DNA of 64,000 bases from Glandiceps talaboti (GCF_964340395.1 NC_135549.1:24593842-24657841); one strand, 5' to 3'; positions 1 through 12,655 are shown, numbered from the stretch's first letter. Made by a program: numbers and translations. The notes: a model not told the origin generated them from the sequence alone.

Positions 1-145
1 ATGTTGTGTTACACAGTACGTTGAATTGGTATCTAAAAATCTCCATCTATATTGAATAACTTTATGGTACATAGTTGCATGTTATTGAGAAACAAATGCC
101 TGGCATAATAATAGTGTATACATCTCTTTTCATTCTCAATTACAG

Positions 146-885
146 TTTGTATCCCATCGGAAATGTCAGAAAGTTGTCAAGAAAGAATGGCTTCGAGGCC
201 AACCAAAGTGGCACACCAGGAACGGATTTCACTGGACAACGTTGTATGCTTTCTATGGATTTCTCGTATATCTTCTCGCTATGCCGATTCTTTCTCTCAT
301 TTATATTGTTGCACCGTGTTCACCAGTTGCGAAGGTTCTTGACACTCCAAAGTCGAAGTTCCTCACTCACATGTCATCTCACTTTTTGTTCATATCCTTT
401 GTGATGATTGAAGATATCGCACTGCACACTGAGCCAACCATAGATATACACGTAGTGAAGGAAATTGTACTTTGTGTGATACTGGTGTATCTTGCATCTT
501 ACGGATGGCTTCTGGTCGTTCAGTGTTATATGCATGGGATGAAGAAGTTCTTCACTGACATCAAGAGCTTAGTTGATGTATTCAACGTGGTGATCTTGAT
601 AATGGATGTATCGCTACATCTCATAGATGAAATCACACAGAACGTCAACATACTTGTGAAGATTTTCTTTGACACTGGGACATCGATCGCCCTAGTGCTT
701 GTCTGTTTACGTTTCCTGCGATACTTCTACCTCAGTACGTTTATTGGACAGTTGTTATTGTTATTAGTTGCTATGAGGACGGAAATCTATCGATTTATGG
801 TGATATACATTTATGTGGTTGGCGCATTCACTTTTGGATTTTATTATCTATACTATGAGTTAGCCGACAATGGTTATTTTAGCAG
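146..885 (+). CDS. TRPC-like copy A exon: pre-S1 linker and S1-S5
   Basis: Acceptor ttacag at 140-145, donor gtaagt after 885; 740 nt, ends in phase 2. About 246 residues with several long hydrophobic stretches. The segment RFLRYFYLSTFIGQLLLLL matches the TRPC S4-S5 region. No stop interrupts the frame. Confidence 0.85.
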
Positions 886-2683
886 GTAAGTTGGTTTGGT
901 CGTAGATGTTAGGAGAAGTATCATCATGTCTAACATCTGTGGTTTGAGTTGAACCATCTGTGGAAAATAAGCAATGATTACGACGTTCATTAATGTTACC
1001 ACCTTGTCTTCTTTTAGGCAGTGTACGACATAAATTGATCATTTACACCTCTTTGTTTCAACCAATCATAAACCTGTATAAGCCCTTGGCAGAAGTCAAG
1101 TATGGATCTATAGGGTGACACACCTATGCAGACTGCCTTGAATTTTTATGAAGTGAATTTAATACCTGTTATCTGCTCTATTTCAAATACTAACTCTTTA
1201 ATTTACATTGTAACTAATGACTATCACAGAGCAACACAAATCCTTGTCTTGATATTTAAAAAAAACTATTTCGTGTCTCGCATGCGTGATGCAAAACATT
1301 CTTTGAGAGATGAATTTGAAGAGAGCGTTAAGCTCATGGTTCGTTTATATTAATGTTACACTTTGGAACATTTCATTTTAAGACTGCACTATTATTCCTT
1401 TTTAGCTTTAGTTCGATAGTTCAGTCGTTACTGATGGTTGTCTTTGGATCGGATCCAACATCAGGCTTATCCGTGGAAGTCACTTATAACTCTACATCCG
1501 GGGAAGTTCATGACGTATCAGTTGTGGTGGAGGTTATTGGAGTTACGCTTTACGTCTTATTTGGTACTGTCATCATTATGGTATTGTTGAATACGTCGAT
1601 AGCTCTCATGTCAGACACATATTCCAAATTGAAGGTATGTCAAGATTTAGCTTGTGCGTTAAAGATTTTGAGAGTGCCACTTTTAAGATGACTATATATG
1701 ATGATGTAACATTTGCGTCATATTTATATTATGCGCAGAGCGAATGGAATATAGTTGACGTAACTCAAGCTCGCGAGCAATAATAGTCTCGGTCATATGT
1801 TTGCACGCGCTGGAATCACATTCGGAATTCGGGTTGTTCTGTTTCTTTCTAGTTATTCGGGTTGAATAACAAAAGACAGAAAGAAAATACAACCCAGATT
1901 CGTTGTGTCTACTTGTTGGGAGTCGACGATCAAACAGACAAATAAGTCCAAATTCTTTCTCTGTCTGATTGACATGTGAAGAGACATAGGGTAGTAGTGT
2001 ATGCTTGTTCAGGTTGATTTTCAAACAGACAGAAAGAAAATTCATGTCCCGGACATTTTTTTTTCTAAAGTGGTGCGAGTACGCGAATTGTTTTATAATT
2101 CTCAAACCAGTCACGCAATCTACTGTTTATAGCAGGTACTTTTCTTTTTAATTAGTACTTTAGAGCAAGTGTGTATGTGGGGGAGATGTCATGTACTTGT
2201 TCATAATTGGCTCTGTAGTTGTCTTCACTGAAGTAGGGAGGGTTATTGTTGTGTTCCCCCCCCCCTGGATCTGCAGACTGCATGGGCTGGACAAACACGA
2301 AAAAAGACTGACGTGGGGGTATTTAAGTGATGCGTGCGATGGTCAGAAACAATTCTTCATTTTTGCTTGCCTTAGCGAGACATATCACAGTGATAGATGT
2401 ACATCCTGCAATACATGTACCCATTTCATATCTTGCAGTGCATATAGCTAGTTTCGCCTTTTTTTTAAACTGGGTGCTTAGGCTGCTTTCACAAAAACTT
2501 GTTGGGGGGGGGGGGGGTCGGGAGATTTTAGGGGGGGGGGACTTGAAAATATATGGGTAGTGTGTGTGTGGGGGGTACCTGAAAAAATGTTATGGGTTGT
2601 AGGGGGGTACCTGAAAATAAATTGACATCATGACTTTTCAATCATGGGAAAATAAGCTTTTAAAATGTTGGTCTTCCTTTTTC

Positions 2684-2722
<39 letters not shown>

Positions 2723-5700
2723 AATAATATTTATTTCTTTAAAAACGCTTTACATGTAAAACAAAACATCTCAAAGCGCTTCACACAACTTTGTAAAAAG
2801 AATTAAAAAACCATCAATAAAATACTTTCATTCAATAAAAAGGTGCGTCTTAAGATTTGATTTAAAAACATCAATATTTACGCTAAGACGGATTGAAACT
2901 GGTAGCCGATTCCAGAGACGCGAAGCACACACCGAAAAAGCCCTGTTTCCATAAAAAACCGTGTTGGCAATTGGCTTGGCGAAGTGTATGAGCACCTTCG
3001 GTAGAGGAACGAAGGATACGACCAGAAGAACGGATTTCTAACAGTTCTCTGAGATAAACAGGGGACATGTTACTTAAAACCTTGTATGTTAAACATAGAA
3101 TTTTGAACTTTATCCGTTTTTGTATGGGCAGCCAATGTAAATTATGAAGTACTGGTGTAATATGGTCTGTTCTGGGTGTTTTCATGACTAGGCGTGCAGC
3201 AGCATTCTGAATTGACTGGAGCTTATGGATTTGATAATCTGGCAGGCCATAAAGTAGAGAATTACAGTAGTCAAGACGAGATGTAACGAACGCATGCACT
3301 AATTTTTCTGTGGACTCTTGATCTAAAAGATTACGGATTTTTCCTATTTTCCAAAGAGCAAAGGACGCTGACTTACATATACTAGTAATGTGAGATGTCA
3401 TTGTCATTGATGCATCAAGTGTGACACCAAGGTCTCGAACAATCGAAGAAGAATGAACTATGACACTCCCAACTTGTATGTCGCACTCCCGTGGCCTGTC
3501 CCCATTTCCAAACTTCGAGGAGAATTGTATTACCTCCGTCTTGCCATCATTAAGTGCAAGCATGTTGTTAGCCATCCACTGACGAATTTCGTAAATACAT
3601 CCCTCAATTTGTTCACTTGGGACGCAACCACACGACATACAGTTGGGAGTCATCAGCGTAGAACATACTTTCTAAACAGTGTTTACTGATGATGTCCTCC
3701 AGGGGCGCTGTATAAAGACTAAATAATACTGGTCCAAGGACAGAACCCTGGGGGACCCCACAATCAAGTGACTGTGCTTCCGACACCACCGAACCAAAGA
3801 GTTGGAAAAGGTTCATCTCAGCCTGCCATCAAAATGTAAAATATGCACCTGCACTAAAACATACTTGACAAGTATCAAAAACTTCTGTGCAAGGTATTTT
3901 TTCATCCTATAGATATGACTATAATTTTCAACATAAACTTTTAATAACACATTCTAAATATTTCCTAAAATTAGCATATTGGCAACGTCTGCTACATGTG
4001 AAACAGAAGACAATATTTCACAAGCTGAGTTAACAGAGAAAAATTAAAATAAGTTTTGTGCACATACTTTTCAACTTTGCATGAATATACTATTACTTGT
4101 AAATATAAAGATAAATAAATATAATTTGACATAACTCTCAATATAAAGTTACCCTAAAGATACATGGCAGGAATGGGGTAGTGAACCTGTATAGTAAAGG
4201 GTTAGTGTCAAGTAAAAATGTTGAGAAACTTGACGAATTGAGCAAGAAACTGTGTGTCAAGAAAGAGACATTAAAGGGAGCAATCCTTCATTTAGAACAA
4301 CAGAGAACACTTGCCTCTATGAGGAAAAGAAAAAGAATGAAAGAAAGGGAGCAATGTGCTGAAAAAAAATTTGATGAATATGACTGGGATGTGCTTGTCA
4401 GAAACAGTGACATTTCCAAATTGAAAGTGAAAGAACTTGAAAAGTACTTTCCAACTGTGAAATTCCAGCTGTGGCAGGAATGCACAAAATAGACAAAGTT
4501 GAGGCTGTAAGATGCCACTATTATAAATCTAAAGAAAGTGAGAGTGATTTGTCATCTGATGACAGTGACAGTGAGAATGATGATACAGCTAGTTCCAACT
4601 CTGATGAAGTTGAAGGAGAAATTGGGTCTGATGATGATGATGACAATGCCATGTTTATATACACAAGATCTGGAAGGAGAGCTACCACTTGGAAATCAAA
4701 AATTTAAATAAACACATTCTGAGACTTTGTTTAAAATCCTGCATTCACCTTTGTAACTTAACGTCAAAACCAGTCCAATAATCAGGCTCTTACAAGGTAA
4801 GGTACCAGGTTCATTAAGATATAAAATTACTATGATAATAGGGCCATCTTAATTATCATTACCTCTAATATATATCACTTGATTCATATTCTGTTAGATG
4901 AAATGTGGCTGTCATTTTTGAGTCATACATTTATTTTCTTTTGACATTATATTGAACTAATTTACATCAAACAAGAACGGGATACATGGCAACGCATTCA
5001 TTTTATTAAGAGTTTTTTCAGTGTTATTTAGACCAATTTGATTTCTTTTAGCACACATTTAGGAAACTGAACTGGAACAACACAGTATAAAACTCTCTTT
5101 AGATAACATGTGCATCACAATATTTGCAAATACAATTAAAATGACATTCAACTGTAACACTACTAGTATAATGTACTAATACAATATTGAACAGAAAACA
5201 AAGACTCAATTGGTCTGCTGATCATTTTACAAGAGTTATTCAAAGTGTAATTCATTTACAAGTATATGTTGTTTTTTGGAAAGGCAATGCACTGGTTAAC
5301 ATAACATTTTGTTTTTATTATTTTATTATTCGGGTAGGAGGGGTACTTGAAATATTTTGGGCTTTGGTAGGGGGGTACTTGAAAAATGTTGGAATATGAC
5401 AGGGGGGGTTACTTGAAAAAAAAATTAGGGTTTTACAAAAAAATCTCCCGACCCCCCCCCCCCCCCCCTAACAAGTTTTTGTGAAAGCAGCCTTAGAAAC
5501 ATTTCTTAGCGATTCTCAGATTTTTTGTCAGGCACGGTGTAATTTACTTGTAACTGGAAAATCCTAATATTTCTAATTTTATCTTCATCTCTGTCTTTAC
5601 TGTTCTTCTGTCAATGTCAGGAACCATTTAGTTGAACTCGTAGTTATTTGATGAGAGACTATATTTGCATTGTCTACTTCTTTGTATTAAATTTCTGCTG

Positions 5701-6955
5701 TGACCATATAGTTTACTATACTCCGTAATCGGTTTCCTCATTGTGTCAAAGGAAAACATCGACGTGGAATGGAAATTCGTACGAACAAAAATCTGGTTGG
5801 AATACATGGACTGTCCTGTTGTACCGCCTCCGTTCAACATCATTATACCATCTGGTGCTTGCATCAAGTATATCTATCACAGAATATGTTCGAAGAAAAC
5901 AGCGAAAGTCGGTCAAGAGAACCAAGTAAGAGAGTTTCTGTTTGTAAGAACAATACACTTACTCAGTACACGCCAAAGCGAAAACTAGTAATAATGGATA
6001 CAATAATTTTTCTAGAAAATTGCAACAGGGGTTGAAAATCTCAATGTTTAATTGCTCAATCAGCTTGTTGTAATTGTTACCATGGAGTATTCAAATATAT
6101 GCAGATTATACACATGTAAATGAAGTGTATGCAGATTAATACGTGCACTTGAGATGTGCGTTAATTTGCATATACTTCATTTGCACGTGTCCTTTTGCAT
6201 ACGTTTGAATACTTCATGGTAAAGATAAGCGGATTGGGTCAATAAAGCCTAAGGTATGAGACTCATGAACTGAATATACCGTAAGCACCGTACACAGGCT
6301 CAGTTATTAACAATGAGTACCGACAACCTTGAAATCGATAGTGGTAGACTAATTATAATGGCATATTTGAAATTAACCGTTGATGAATCAAGTGAAATAT
6401 CCCCTTTCATTTTAATCTCTTTAGAGTGATTCGTTCGAACTTTTCTTCTTATAAATTCCATGGAAGGTCTCACTCTTTCGCTGTGTCCTCAAGATCATCA
6501 TTATTTCGTGCATATTGTCTTTCCTTCTAGACAAATAACCCAAATGGAGTTGAAGATGATGACCCTGTCATTGTGAGAAACATCCAATATGACAAGGTAG
6601 TTTTGTTATACTTTTATATTTGTAACACTTGAATCTTGAACGATTCTTCAGTGCATGGTGTTTAGCGCCACTTTCTATCTTAAAGAAAATTCTTTCGTTT
6701 TAATCACATAGTTTGAACACAGAAGAGCTCTGGAGTGACAAAAGTGCGACGTCAATGCTCAACTTATTTTGTCAGTGTGGTCTCGATTTCCAGTGTAAGG
6801 AATGGTACAGAATAAATATCACTGTTTGAGGGATTTTATAAGAAAAATAATTGATTTGTCTTTTATCTGCTATAATTGTATTCTGATGTTATAGAAAATA
6901 TTGCACATACGCGTATACATACACGTACGTATGATACACACATGTACAAAGACAT

Positions 6956-6992
<37 letters not shown>

Positions 6993-7017
6993 TACATACA
7001 TACATACATACATACAT

Positions 7018-7064
<47 letters not shown>

Positions 7065-7552
7065 TACATACATACATACATACATACATACATACACACA
7101 TACATACATACATGCATGCATGCATGCATGCATGTATCCATGCATACACATACATACATACATATATACATACATACATACATACATACATACATACATA
7201 CACATACATACATACATACATACATACATACATACATACATACATACATACATACATACATACACATACATACATACATACATACATACATACATCAAGC
7301 ATTTGCCATATATGTCATGATAATGCTACTTAAGTTATAAAACCATATAAACACCGAATCATACCTTCTTTCTCATAGCTGGTGAAAACATTGCTTCATC
7401 GGTACACGCTTCTAAAGGGACTTGTGAAAGATGACGATGACGGACTATTTAATCTCAAGGCTGAACACAAGAACCAGCATTTAAGCCAGACGAATACATA
7501 CTCAAATACTACAGCGGATCGAGACACAGAAAAATCAATAGAATATATCTAA
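146..7552 (+). CDS. TRPC-like cation channel, copy A (3' five exons, 5' end outside window)
   Basis: Six-transmembrane cation channel subunit of the TRP superfamily, closest to TRPC. Exons are 146-885, 1406-1634, 5752-5925, 6531-6596 and 7379-7552; every junction has GT-AG ends and phases agree (2, 0, 0, 0). The first exon opens with a TRPC-like linker (CQKVVKKEWLRG) and then hydrophobic S1-S5. The second holds the pore loop and S6, ending in LLNTSIALMSDTYSKLK, the counterpart of the TRPC 'LLNMLIAM' segment. The third holds EWKFVRTKIWLEYMDC and PPPFNIIIPS, a diagnostic TRPC C-terminal block. The last ends in a TAA stop; an AATAAA lies at 7769. The ankyrin region must lie upstream of base 1. 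The pore helix differs from the TRPC 'FWSIFGL' pattern, so selectivity cannot be predicted. The large second intron is inflated by a transposon. Confidence 0.85.
1406..1634 (+). CDS. TRPC-like copy A exon: pore loop and S6
   Basis: Acceptor tttttag before 1406, donor gtatgt after 1634; 229 nt, enters in phase 2 and leaves in phase 0. Codes FSSIVQSLLMVVFGSDP (pore side) through LYVLFGTVIIMVLLNTSIAL (S6). Copy B has an exon of exactly the same length. Confidence 0.85.
2685..3824 (-). mobile_element. 5'-truncated non-LTR retrotransposon (L2/CR1-like), reverse transcriptase relic
   Basis: Minus-strand frames 3613-3816 and 2883-3653 together give the C-terminal half of a LINE reverse transcriptase. 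The motif CGVPQGSVLGPVLFSLY is followed by the catalytic FYADDSQLYV box. Downstream come LGVTLDASMTMTSHI, RLDYCNSLLYGLPDYQIHKL and LHWLPIQKRIKFKI, the usual 'thumb' and C-terminal motifs. The two frames overlap out of register around 3613-3653, so the copy is frameshifted and dead. The element is truncated near 3820. Its 3' end runs into (on the minus strand) an AT-rich tail and a (GTT)n tract at 2685-2720. It sits inside the larger transposon. Confidence 0.85.
4130..4707 (+). pseudogene. SAP-like domain protein relic carried by the TIR transposon
   Basis: Two overlapping frames, one ending at 4492 and the other covering 4471-4707, read as one protein broken by a frameshift near 4470. The first gives a basic helical stretch, LASMRKRKRMKEREQ, then DISKLKVKELEKYFPTVKF, which resembles the first helix of a SAP DNA-binding motif. 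The second continues AGMHKIDKVEAVRCHYY, matching a SAP second half, followed by an acidic Ser/Asp-rich tail and a basic end, RSGRRATTWKSKI. No start codon is convincing. It lies between the TIRs, so it is probably the tail of a transposon or captured gene. Family recognition is tentative. Confidence 0.45.
5752..5925 (+). CDS. TRPC-like copy A exon: C-terminal block with EWKFVR
   Basis: Acceptor caaag ends at 5751, donor gtaaga after 5925; 174 nt, phase 0 to phase 0. Codes ENIDVEWKFVRTKIWLEYMD and PPPFNIIIPS, the conserved TRPC segment following S6 and the TRP helix. Confidence 0.85.
6531..6596 (+). CDS. TRPC-like copy A exon: acidic linker
   Basis: Acceptor ccttctag, donor gtagtt; 66 nt, phase 0 to 0, codes 22 residues (TNNPNGVEDDDPVIVRNIQY plus DK). 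The matching copy B exon is 69 nt. Too short to recognise alone; supported by position, phase and its paralogue. Confidence 0.75.
6959..7293. repeat. (CATA)n/(CA)n compound microsatellite
   Basis: Over 300 bases of CATA and CA tandem repeats with a short ATGC interruption near 7112. It lies in the last intron of TRPC copy A. All long 'proteins' here are artefacts of the repeat. Confidence 0.98.
7379..7552 (+). CDS. TRPC-like copy A terminal exon
   Basis: Acceptor tttctcatag ends at 7378; the frame runs from LVKTLLHRYTLLKG to a TAA at 7550-7552 (57 residues). The LLHRY segment corresponds to the TRPC 'L..RY' helix after the acidic linker. A long (CATA)n tract lies about 85 bases upstream. Confidence 0.8.
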   Translation: MVKTLLHRYTLLKGLVKDDDDGLFNLKAEHKNQHLSQTNTYSNTTADRDTEKSIEYI

Positions 7553-7875
7553 ATAGTGGGTTTTTTCGGGGACCAATTCCAGAAATCCTTAAAATCTCTT
7601 CAAAAGAAAGTTTGTGAAATAATATACACATAAAAATCAGGGTTCACTGTCTTGTTTACAAGGAAATCGATAACCCACAATGTTAATATTTTATCTAGAT
7701 CAAGTAGCCAATGAACATTGCTAGAATATTGTTTTTCTAAGATATTATACCCCATATAGACAATATCGAATAAATTTCATTACGCTGTACATTGTCAACT
7801 ATGTGTGCATTATGTTTCCAAAATAGTGTGCTCCAGAGGGTAACGCGAGCTTTTTTTTCCAATGCTGTAGTTTCT

Positions 7876-7927
<52 letters not shown>

Positions 7928-9619
7928 TCAATGGTGGGAAGGAGGTTATGAGATATCTCAAACACAGGGTCCACTCTTCCGTCTAAAGAATTCCCTAAAC
8001 AAGGGATCGGTGGGAGATATCTACCTGAAAAAAAATTCGGTTTTCGGGGATGGTTCCATATTTATAGAATGTCTTCAATCACCAAGTACAAATATTAAGA
8101 CAAGGTTGAACTCGCCAACATGGCATTTATATAGTTTCTGTTAACCCTCAAGAAGCGAAGTCACTCTATAGCGCCTCAAACGGCCGAAAATCTTTATTTA
8201 GTATTGATTTTCTCTCGCCTGTTTAATCAAAATTGTGCGTGTCTCTCCCGTGTGAAAAAATGTACGAGTGCCCTTTGGACTGTGAAATGTAAGATTTATA
8301 TCATGCACTTCTCAAACTACAAAATACCTGGATTTCAATGTAATGGAAGAATAATGTTTTCATTCCAGGCTGAAGAAAATGTTTCACCTTGAGTTTAATG
8401 TGCTCATTCACGGAGAAGTATTCCATGCTCTTAACTTTCTTTTTGAAGTTGCTTGGTTTCCTGATTTAAAAATTATAGTAATCATTCACGCATTTACAGA
8501 TAACTTCAGTTTGTTTTTTGACATAATTAATAGATTTGTGATATGTGTCAGTGCATAATTTACAATGAAAGCATAACAAACTCAAGACTACATTTTTTAC
8601 GTTTTATAAGTCAAAAACAATACACGATTTCTTTAATATGAATTACTACTTGTGAACTTCTGTTTGCTTGAAAATGACGGAAGCTGAAAATATTACAAGA
8701 TTATTGCTAGTTCATCTTTTCACCGTTGTGGAGTCATGATTCTCGAGTTGTTAGCGTGGTCGGCCTGGAACTCTGTAGATATGAGTATTCGAGCTTCACC
8801 ACTAGTACTATAGTCAGTTTAAGTGGAAAAGAATGTGTACCACTATTGTCACAGTAGCCCAGTTAACCTAGCTATAGAGACCTGGTAGCCCGGGTAGGAA
8901 AGAGGTTGGAAAGTTAATTATTTATAATGTAAAATTCACGCATATTAAATAACCCTAACTTGCATATTATATCAAGAAGGAATTTATTAGTTGACAATAC
9001 GTGGCAGATGTATATAGTAGTCACGTGACTCAATATGTGATGACGTTTTTGACAGTGACATTAATTTTCACAATGATGTATTCGAATTCCAAGAGAATTT
9101 AAATATTGTACACCAGTGTATAGATGTGAATCAATACAGGATAGCAGGATAAGGGGATTGGAGGTAGTTGGCTAGCTGCAGCTAATCAAGTCCAATCCCT
9201 GTAAACATATCTAAAATTGAGCGTAATCGGAACCACACAATATATTTCGCTAGGTATAAGTTTTAATCAACAATAAGCCTAAATAAGCCCTGGGGTAAAG
9301 GTCAAGTGTGAAGACAAAACACTACAAAGAATCTACCTTGCAGTTTTATAACAACCTATTACAAGTGTCATTTCATTCGTTATAAACCTCACCAAGTTTA
9401 CACTACAAATCAAATCGATGTTTTCGCATGAACGAAAGAAACCCTTTATGTCTACGTACCTTCGTCAGGAATGTCGCACTTTGAAGTTAATTTATACAGT
9501 TGAATTGCAATTTTTCTACTGATGTAAATTTTTTTCGAAAGCTGATGGCTGTACTATTTGTTTGTGCCAATGTGATAACTTGCATTATGTGATTCTCAAT
9601 CTTTCTTACTTTTTGTTAG
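7553..9619. other. Interval between TRPC copies A and B; no coding exon seen
   Basis: Contains a (GT)n tract (about 7877-7927), a probable tRNA-derived SINE (about 8735-8830) and otherwise unrecognised AT-rich DNA. No counterpart of the S1-S5 exon was found, so copy B lacks its 5' part. Confidence 0.6.
8735..8830 (+). repeat. tRNA-derived SINE-like sequence
   Basis: A TTAGCGTGGTCGG string (A-box-like, about 8750-8763) and a TATTCGAGCTTCACC string (B-box-like, about 8786-8800) have the order and spacing of a pol III internal promoter. The cloverleaf is not intact, so a SINE head is more likely than a tRNA. Confidence 0.35.
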
Positions 9620-12220
9620 CATTGGCTCAATTATTCAATCATTACTGACGGTTGTCTATGGGTCGGATCCATCATCAGGGCTATCTGGGAAAGTCACTTA
9701 TAACTCTACATCCGGGCAAGTACATGACGTATCTGTGGTGGTGGAGGTTATTGGAGTGGTGTTATACGTATTCGTTGGTACTGTCATCGGTATAGTGTTA
9801 TTGAATACGTCGATAGCTCTCATGTCAGATACATACTCCAAATTAAAGGTATGTCAAGATTTAGCATGCGCCTTTTAGGGAGTGAAGAGCGCGCGCCGCC
9901 AATGACTGCATTTACGCATCATATCTTCATTATGCGTAGAACTTGATGAACGTACAGCCAGTTGAAATGGATCCAGTTGGGTATTGTCTCAATCTTCTCT
10001 GAACTTGCGGGCAATGTCCCATTACGGTCAATAAATTGCAGAAGGTCATGTGGTTCGATTCTGACCAATAACACCTTTAGTAAGAACGTTGAAGTGCAGT
10101 AATAATTATACACATTTTGACTGACCATGAAGGCAACATCATACGTCTGTTTACTCGATGTACTGTGTCACCATAATAGTGAATGCTGTTTGAGAACAGA
10201 GCACGAGTGAAACTGTCAGTGCTTAAGTGGACCAAGGGAAACTGGCGTGAGATTCTGCACGTGTATGATCATGTCGTCATGTCTTTTGTAACACACCATA
10301 TCATTGGCTGCATTTATTGTATGCCTGCCTAAAAATATACTTTATGGCACGTGCACATTTACTTATTAGGGTAGCTTACCACGTACACAGAAATCAGTGA
10401 AGATTGTTAGTGAATTAATTCAAGAATCTACAATGCCAATCCTTAGTTAGCTACTGTGTTCTTTCCCAGCCTTTTGTGCAACAATCAAAGCGTTTCGACA
10501 GTAGTGTCCACTCCATCTGCAGCCACTGACGCCAGATTCGTATGCTGAAAATATGCACCCATGTTTATTTGATGTCATCAATTATTACCTTTTAATGAAT
10601 ACAGGCATTACTACGAAAAGTATTGACCGGTGACTTGAATTTGAGCAGAAACCGTAAAACGGTCCCTACTACATAAATGATACATTTATGCAACAGTGAT
10701 AAAAGATACGGTAGAAAGAGCTAAACCAGAAACTTTGTCCAAAATAGAATTTACCAGTTCATTTTGTTGGCTGTTACAAATATAAGGATTTTTCTATATG
10801 TCACTGTCTTACATTTGACTTAGCAATGTACGTACGTGTAAGGTAGCTTTTTTTCTTTCTCTCTCCAAGTTTTCTTACAGATTTAAACGTTTACTCAATG
10901 TTTCATTCGGCTCCCAGTGCGTTTCACAGAACTTGTTGCTTGTAAAAATGTGAATAGAACGTGAATTAAATCATGTTATTGTGTCACATGAAAACATCGA
11001 CGTTGAGTGGAAGTTCGTACGAACAAAAATCTGGTTGGAGTACATGGACTGTCCTGTTGTACCGCCTCCGTTCAACATCATTATACCATCTGATTCTTGT
11101 ATCATGTATATCTATCACAGACTATGTTCGAAGACAACAGCGAAAGTGGGTCAAAGGAAACAAGTAAGAACATTTGTTTTTGTATCAACTGACTTTGTTA
11201 TATGCTTATGCTAAATACTAAATGTATTGGACACAAGTCTTGAGGCGTCAGAGTGAATGGAGCGAAGTGAATTTCTCAATACAAACATGCTGTTTCATAA
11301 TAAGTGATATCCCTATTAAATATGTTTGAGATAAATTGTCGATAAACTTAGTGAAATATCATCTATTTTCTGAAGCGTTCTTTCATTTTTATCCCTGCTC
11401 AGAGAATAGTTTGAACAATTCTTCTCAGTAATACCTCAGACCACTATTATAGTGGACTGTGTTAAACAGAATCTCGTCCTTCAGATGAGTCCTCGAGATA
11501 CAAGCGGTATCATTTGCGTCGTTTATGTTTCTCTTCCATTTCTAGACAAGTAATCTGACAAGTTACGACGACGATGACGGTCCTTCCATTGAGAGAAGCA
11601 TTGAATATGACAAGGTAATTTTGTTATCGAAGTTCTTTGAATATTGGAACACTTCAATAGTATTTGAACTTTGAAATTTGCAGTGCTATATATTACTCTT
11701 AATCAGAATATATTTTATCACACGGCAATACGGCCTGATGAGGTATAAACGTAAATATAAATGTAAATTCTCGATAATTTTTGTCATGTCGTTTACTAGG
11801 ATAAGAAATTCTATTGAGTGTTAATAATGCTTGAGTTATTTGTCAGAATATATGTCTGTTGTGGTATACATAGGTTTTAGGAATAATTTATTATTACACA
11901 CAGTCATGCATATATACACCTAACGCTCGGTCTTGCATGCACGCGCGCACACACGCTCATCAAATTCGCGCCATATGTGTTATGATAATACTGCGTGCTA
12001 TGAGAAATATACATACCGAATCATACGTTTTTCACAATTCGTTAAAACATTGCTTCATCGGTACACGCTTGAGAAGGGTCACATAACAGATAACGCAGAA
12101 GGACTGTTTAACCCCAATTCTGAACAAAAGAATCCATGCTCAAGTCAAACGGAAAAAAAACACACACTTGGTACCCAGGACCCAGACACAGATAAAGCAC
12201 TTGTACTTGGAAATACCTAA
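9620..12220 (+). pseudogene. TRPC-like copy B, 5'-truncated with broken splice acceptors
   Basis: Tandem copy of the pore and C-terminal part of copy A. Segments: 9620-9848 (pore/S6, 229 nt, acceptor ttttgttag and donor gtatgt intact, frame open), 10990-11163 (EWKFVRTKIWLEYMDC block, 174 nt, donor intact), 11546-11614 (acidic linker, both splice sites intact) and about 12048-12220 (terminal exon ending in TAA). No S1-S5 exon is present. Aligned to copy A, the third-exon acceptor 'gtgtcaaag' has become 'gtgtcacat', and the last-exon acceptor 'ctcatag' has become 'cacaa'. The reading frames themselves are largely open, so inactivation looks recent. It might still supply an alternative pore cassette to copy A, but the broken downstream acceptors argue against that. 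Confidence 0.75.
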
Positions 12221-12293
12221 ATTAAGTCAACCACGAGTCCAAACTGGAGTAGAGGACAAGATTCTAATATAGTGGACTATGAGCCACGGGACC

Positions 12294-12618
12294 ACATTCC
12301 TGAAAACAAAAGTCCATAATATATCATTCTTCAAATCTTGACACAGCATAGGAGCTTGTGCATGGTCTTCTTGAAATAAGATCAAATAGGTAATTTGTAC
12401 TTGATTTAACTGGGGATGGGTTTTGGTTTTCTTGAAAAATCAAATGTGAATTATGTTGATTATCGATAGACATTTCGTAAGTAAGTAAGTGACTATGTAT
12501 GTATGTATGTGTGTATGTATGTATGTATGTATGTATGTATGTATTACATGTATGTATTACATGTATGTATTACATGTATGTATGTATGTATGTATGTATG
12601 TATGTATGTATGTATGTA

Positions 12619-12655
<37 letters not shown>

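Larger units (their letters stand above)
2481..5492. mobile_element. 3.0 kb TIR DNA transposon with TTA target duplication
   Basis: The left end, 2481-2530, reads GGCTGCTTTCACAAAAACTT, then TTG, a G-run and TCGGGAGATTTT. The right end, 5440-5492, is its inverted complement, ending GTGAAAGCAGCC. Both sides are flanked by TTA (2478-2480 and 5493-5495), a likely 3-bp target duplication. Just inside both ends are reiterated 'ggggggtacttgaaaa' motifs. A 3-bp TTA duplication is typical of PIF/Harbinger-like elements, but no transposase is seen, so the superfamily is a guess. The interior holds a SAP-like reading frame and an inserted LINE. The paralogous copy B intron (9849-10989) lacks it, so it inserted after the TRPC duplication or was lost from copy B. 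Confidence 0.75.

Noticed and set aside
886-1405. Extra exon between the first two TRPC exons (frame 1126-1353)
   Set aside because: Exon phases 885 and 1406 already join perfectly and the frame has no TRP motif.
6863-7340. Several long open frames (MYVCMYVC / HTYIHTYI) on both strands
   Set aside because: They are translations of (CATA)n/(CA)n repeats; the same applies near 12.5, 46.0, 49.4-50.1, 54.5, 55.1 and 57.4 kb.
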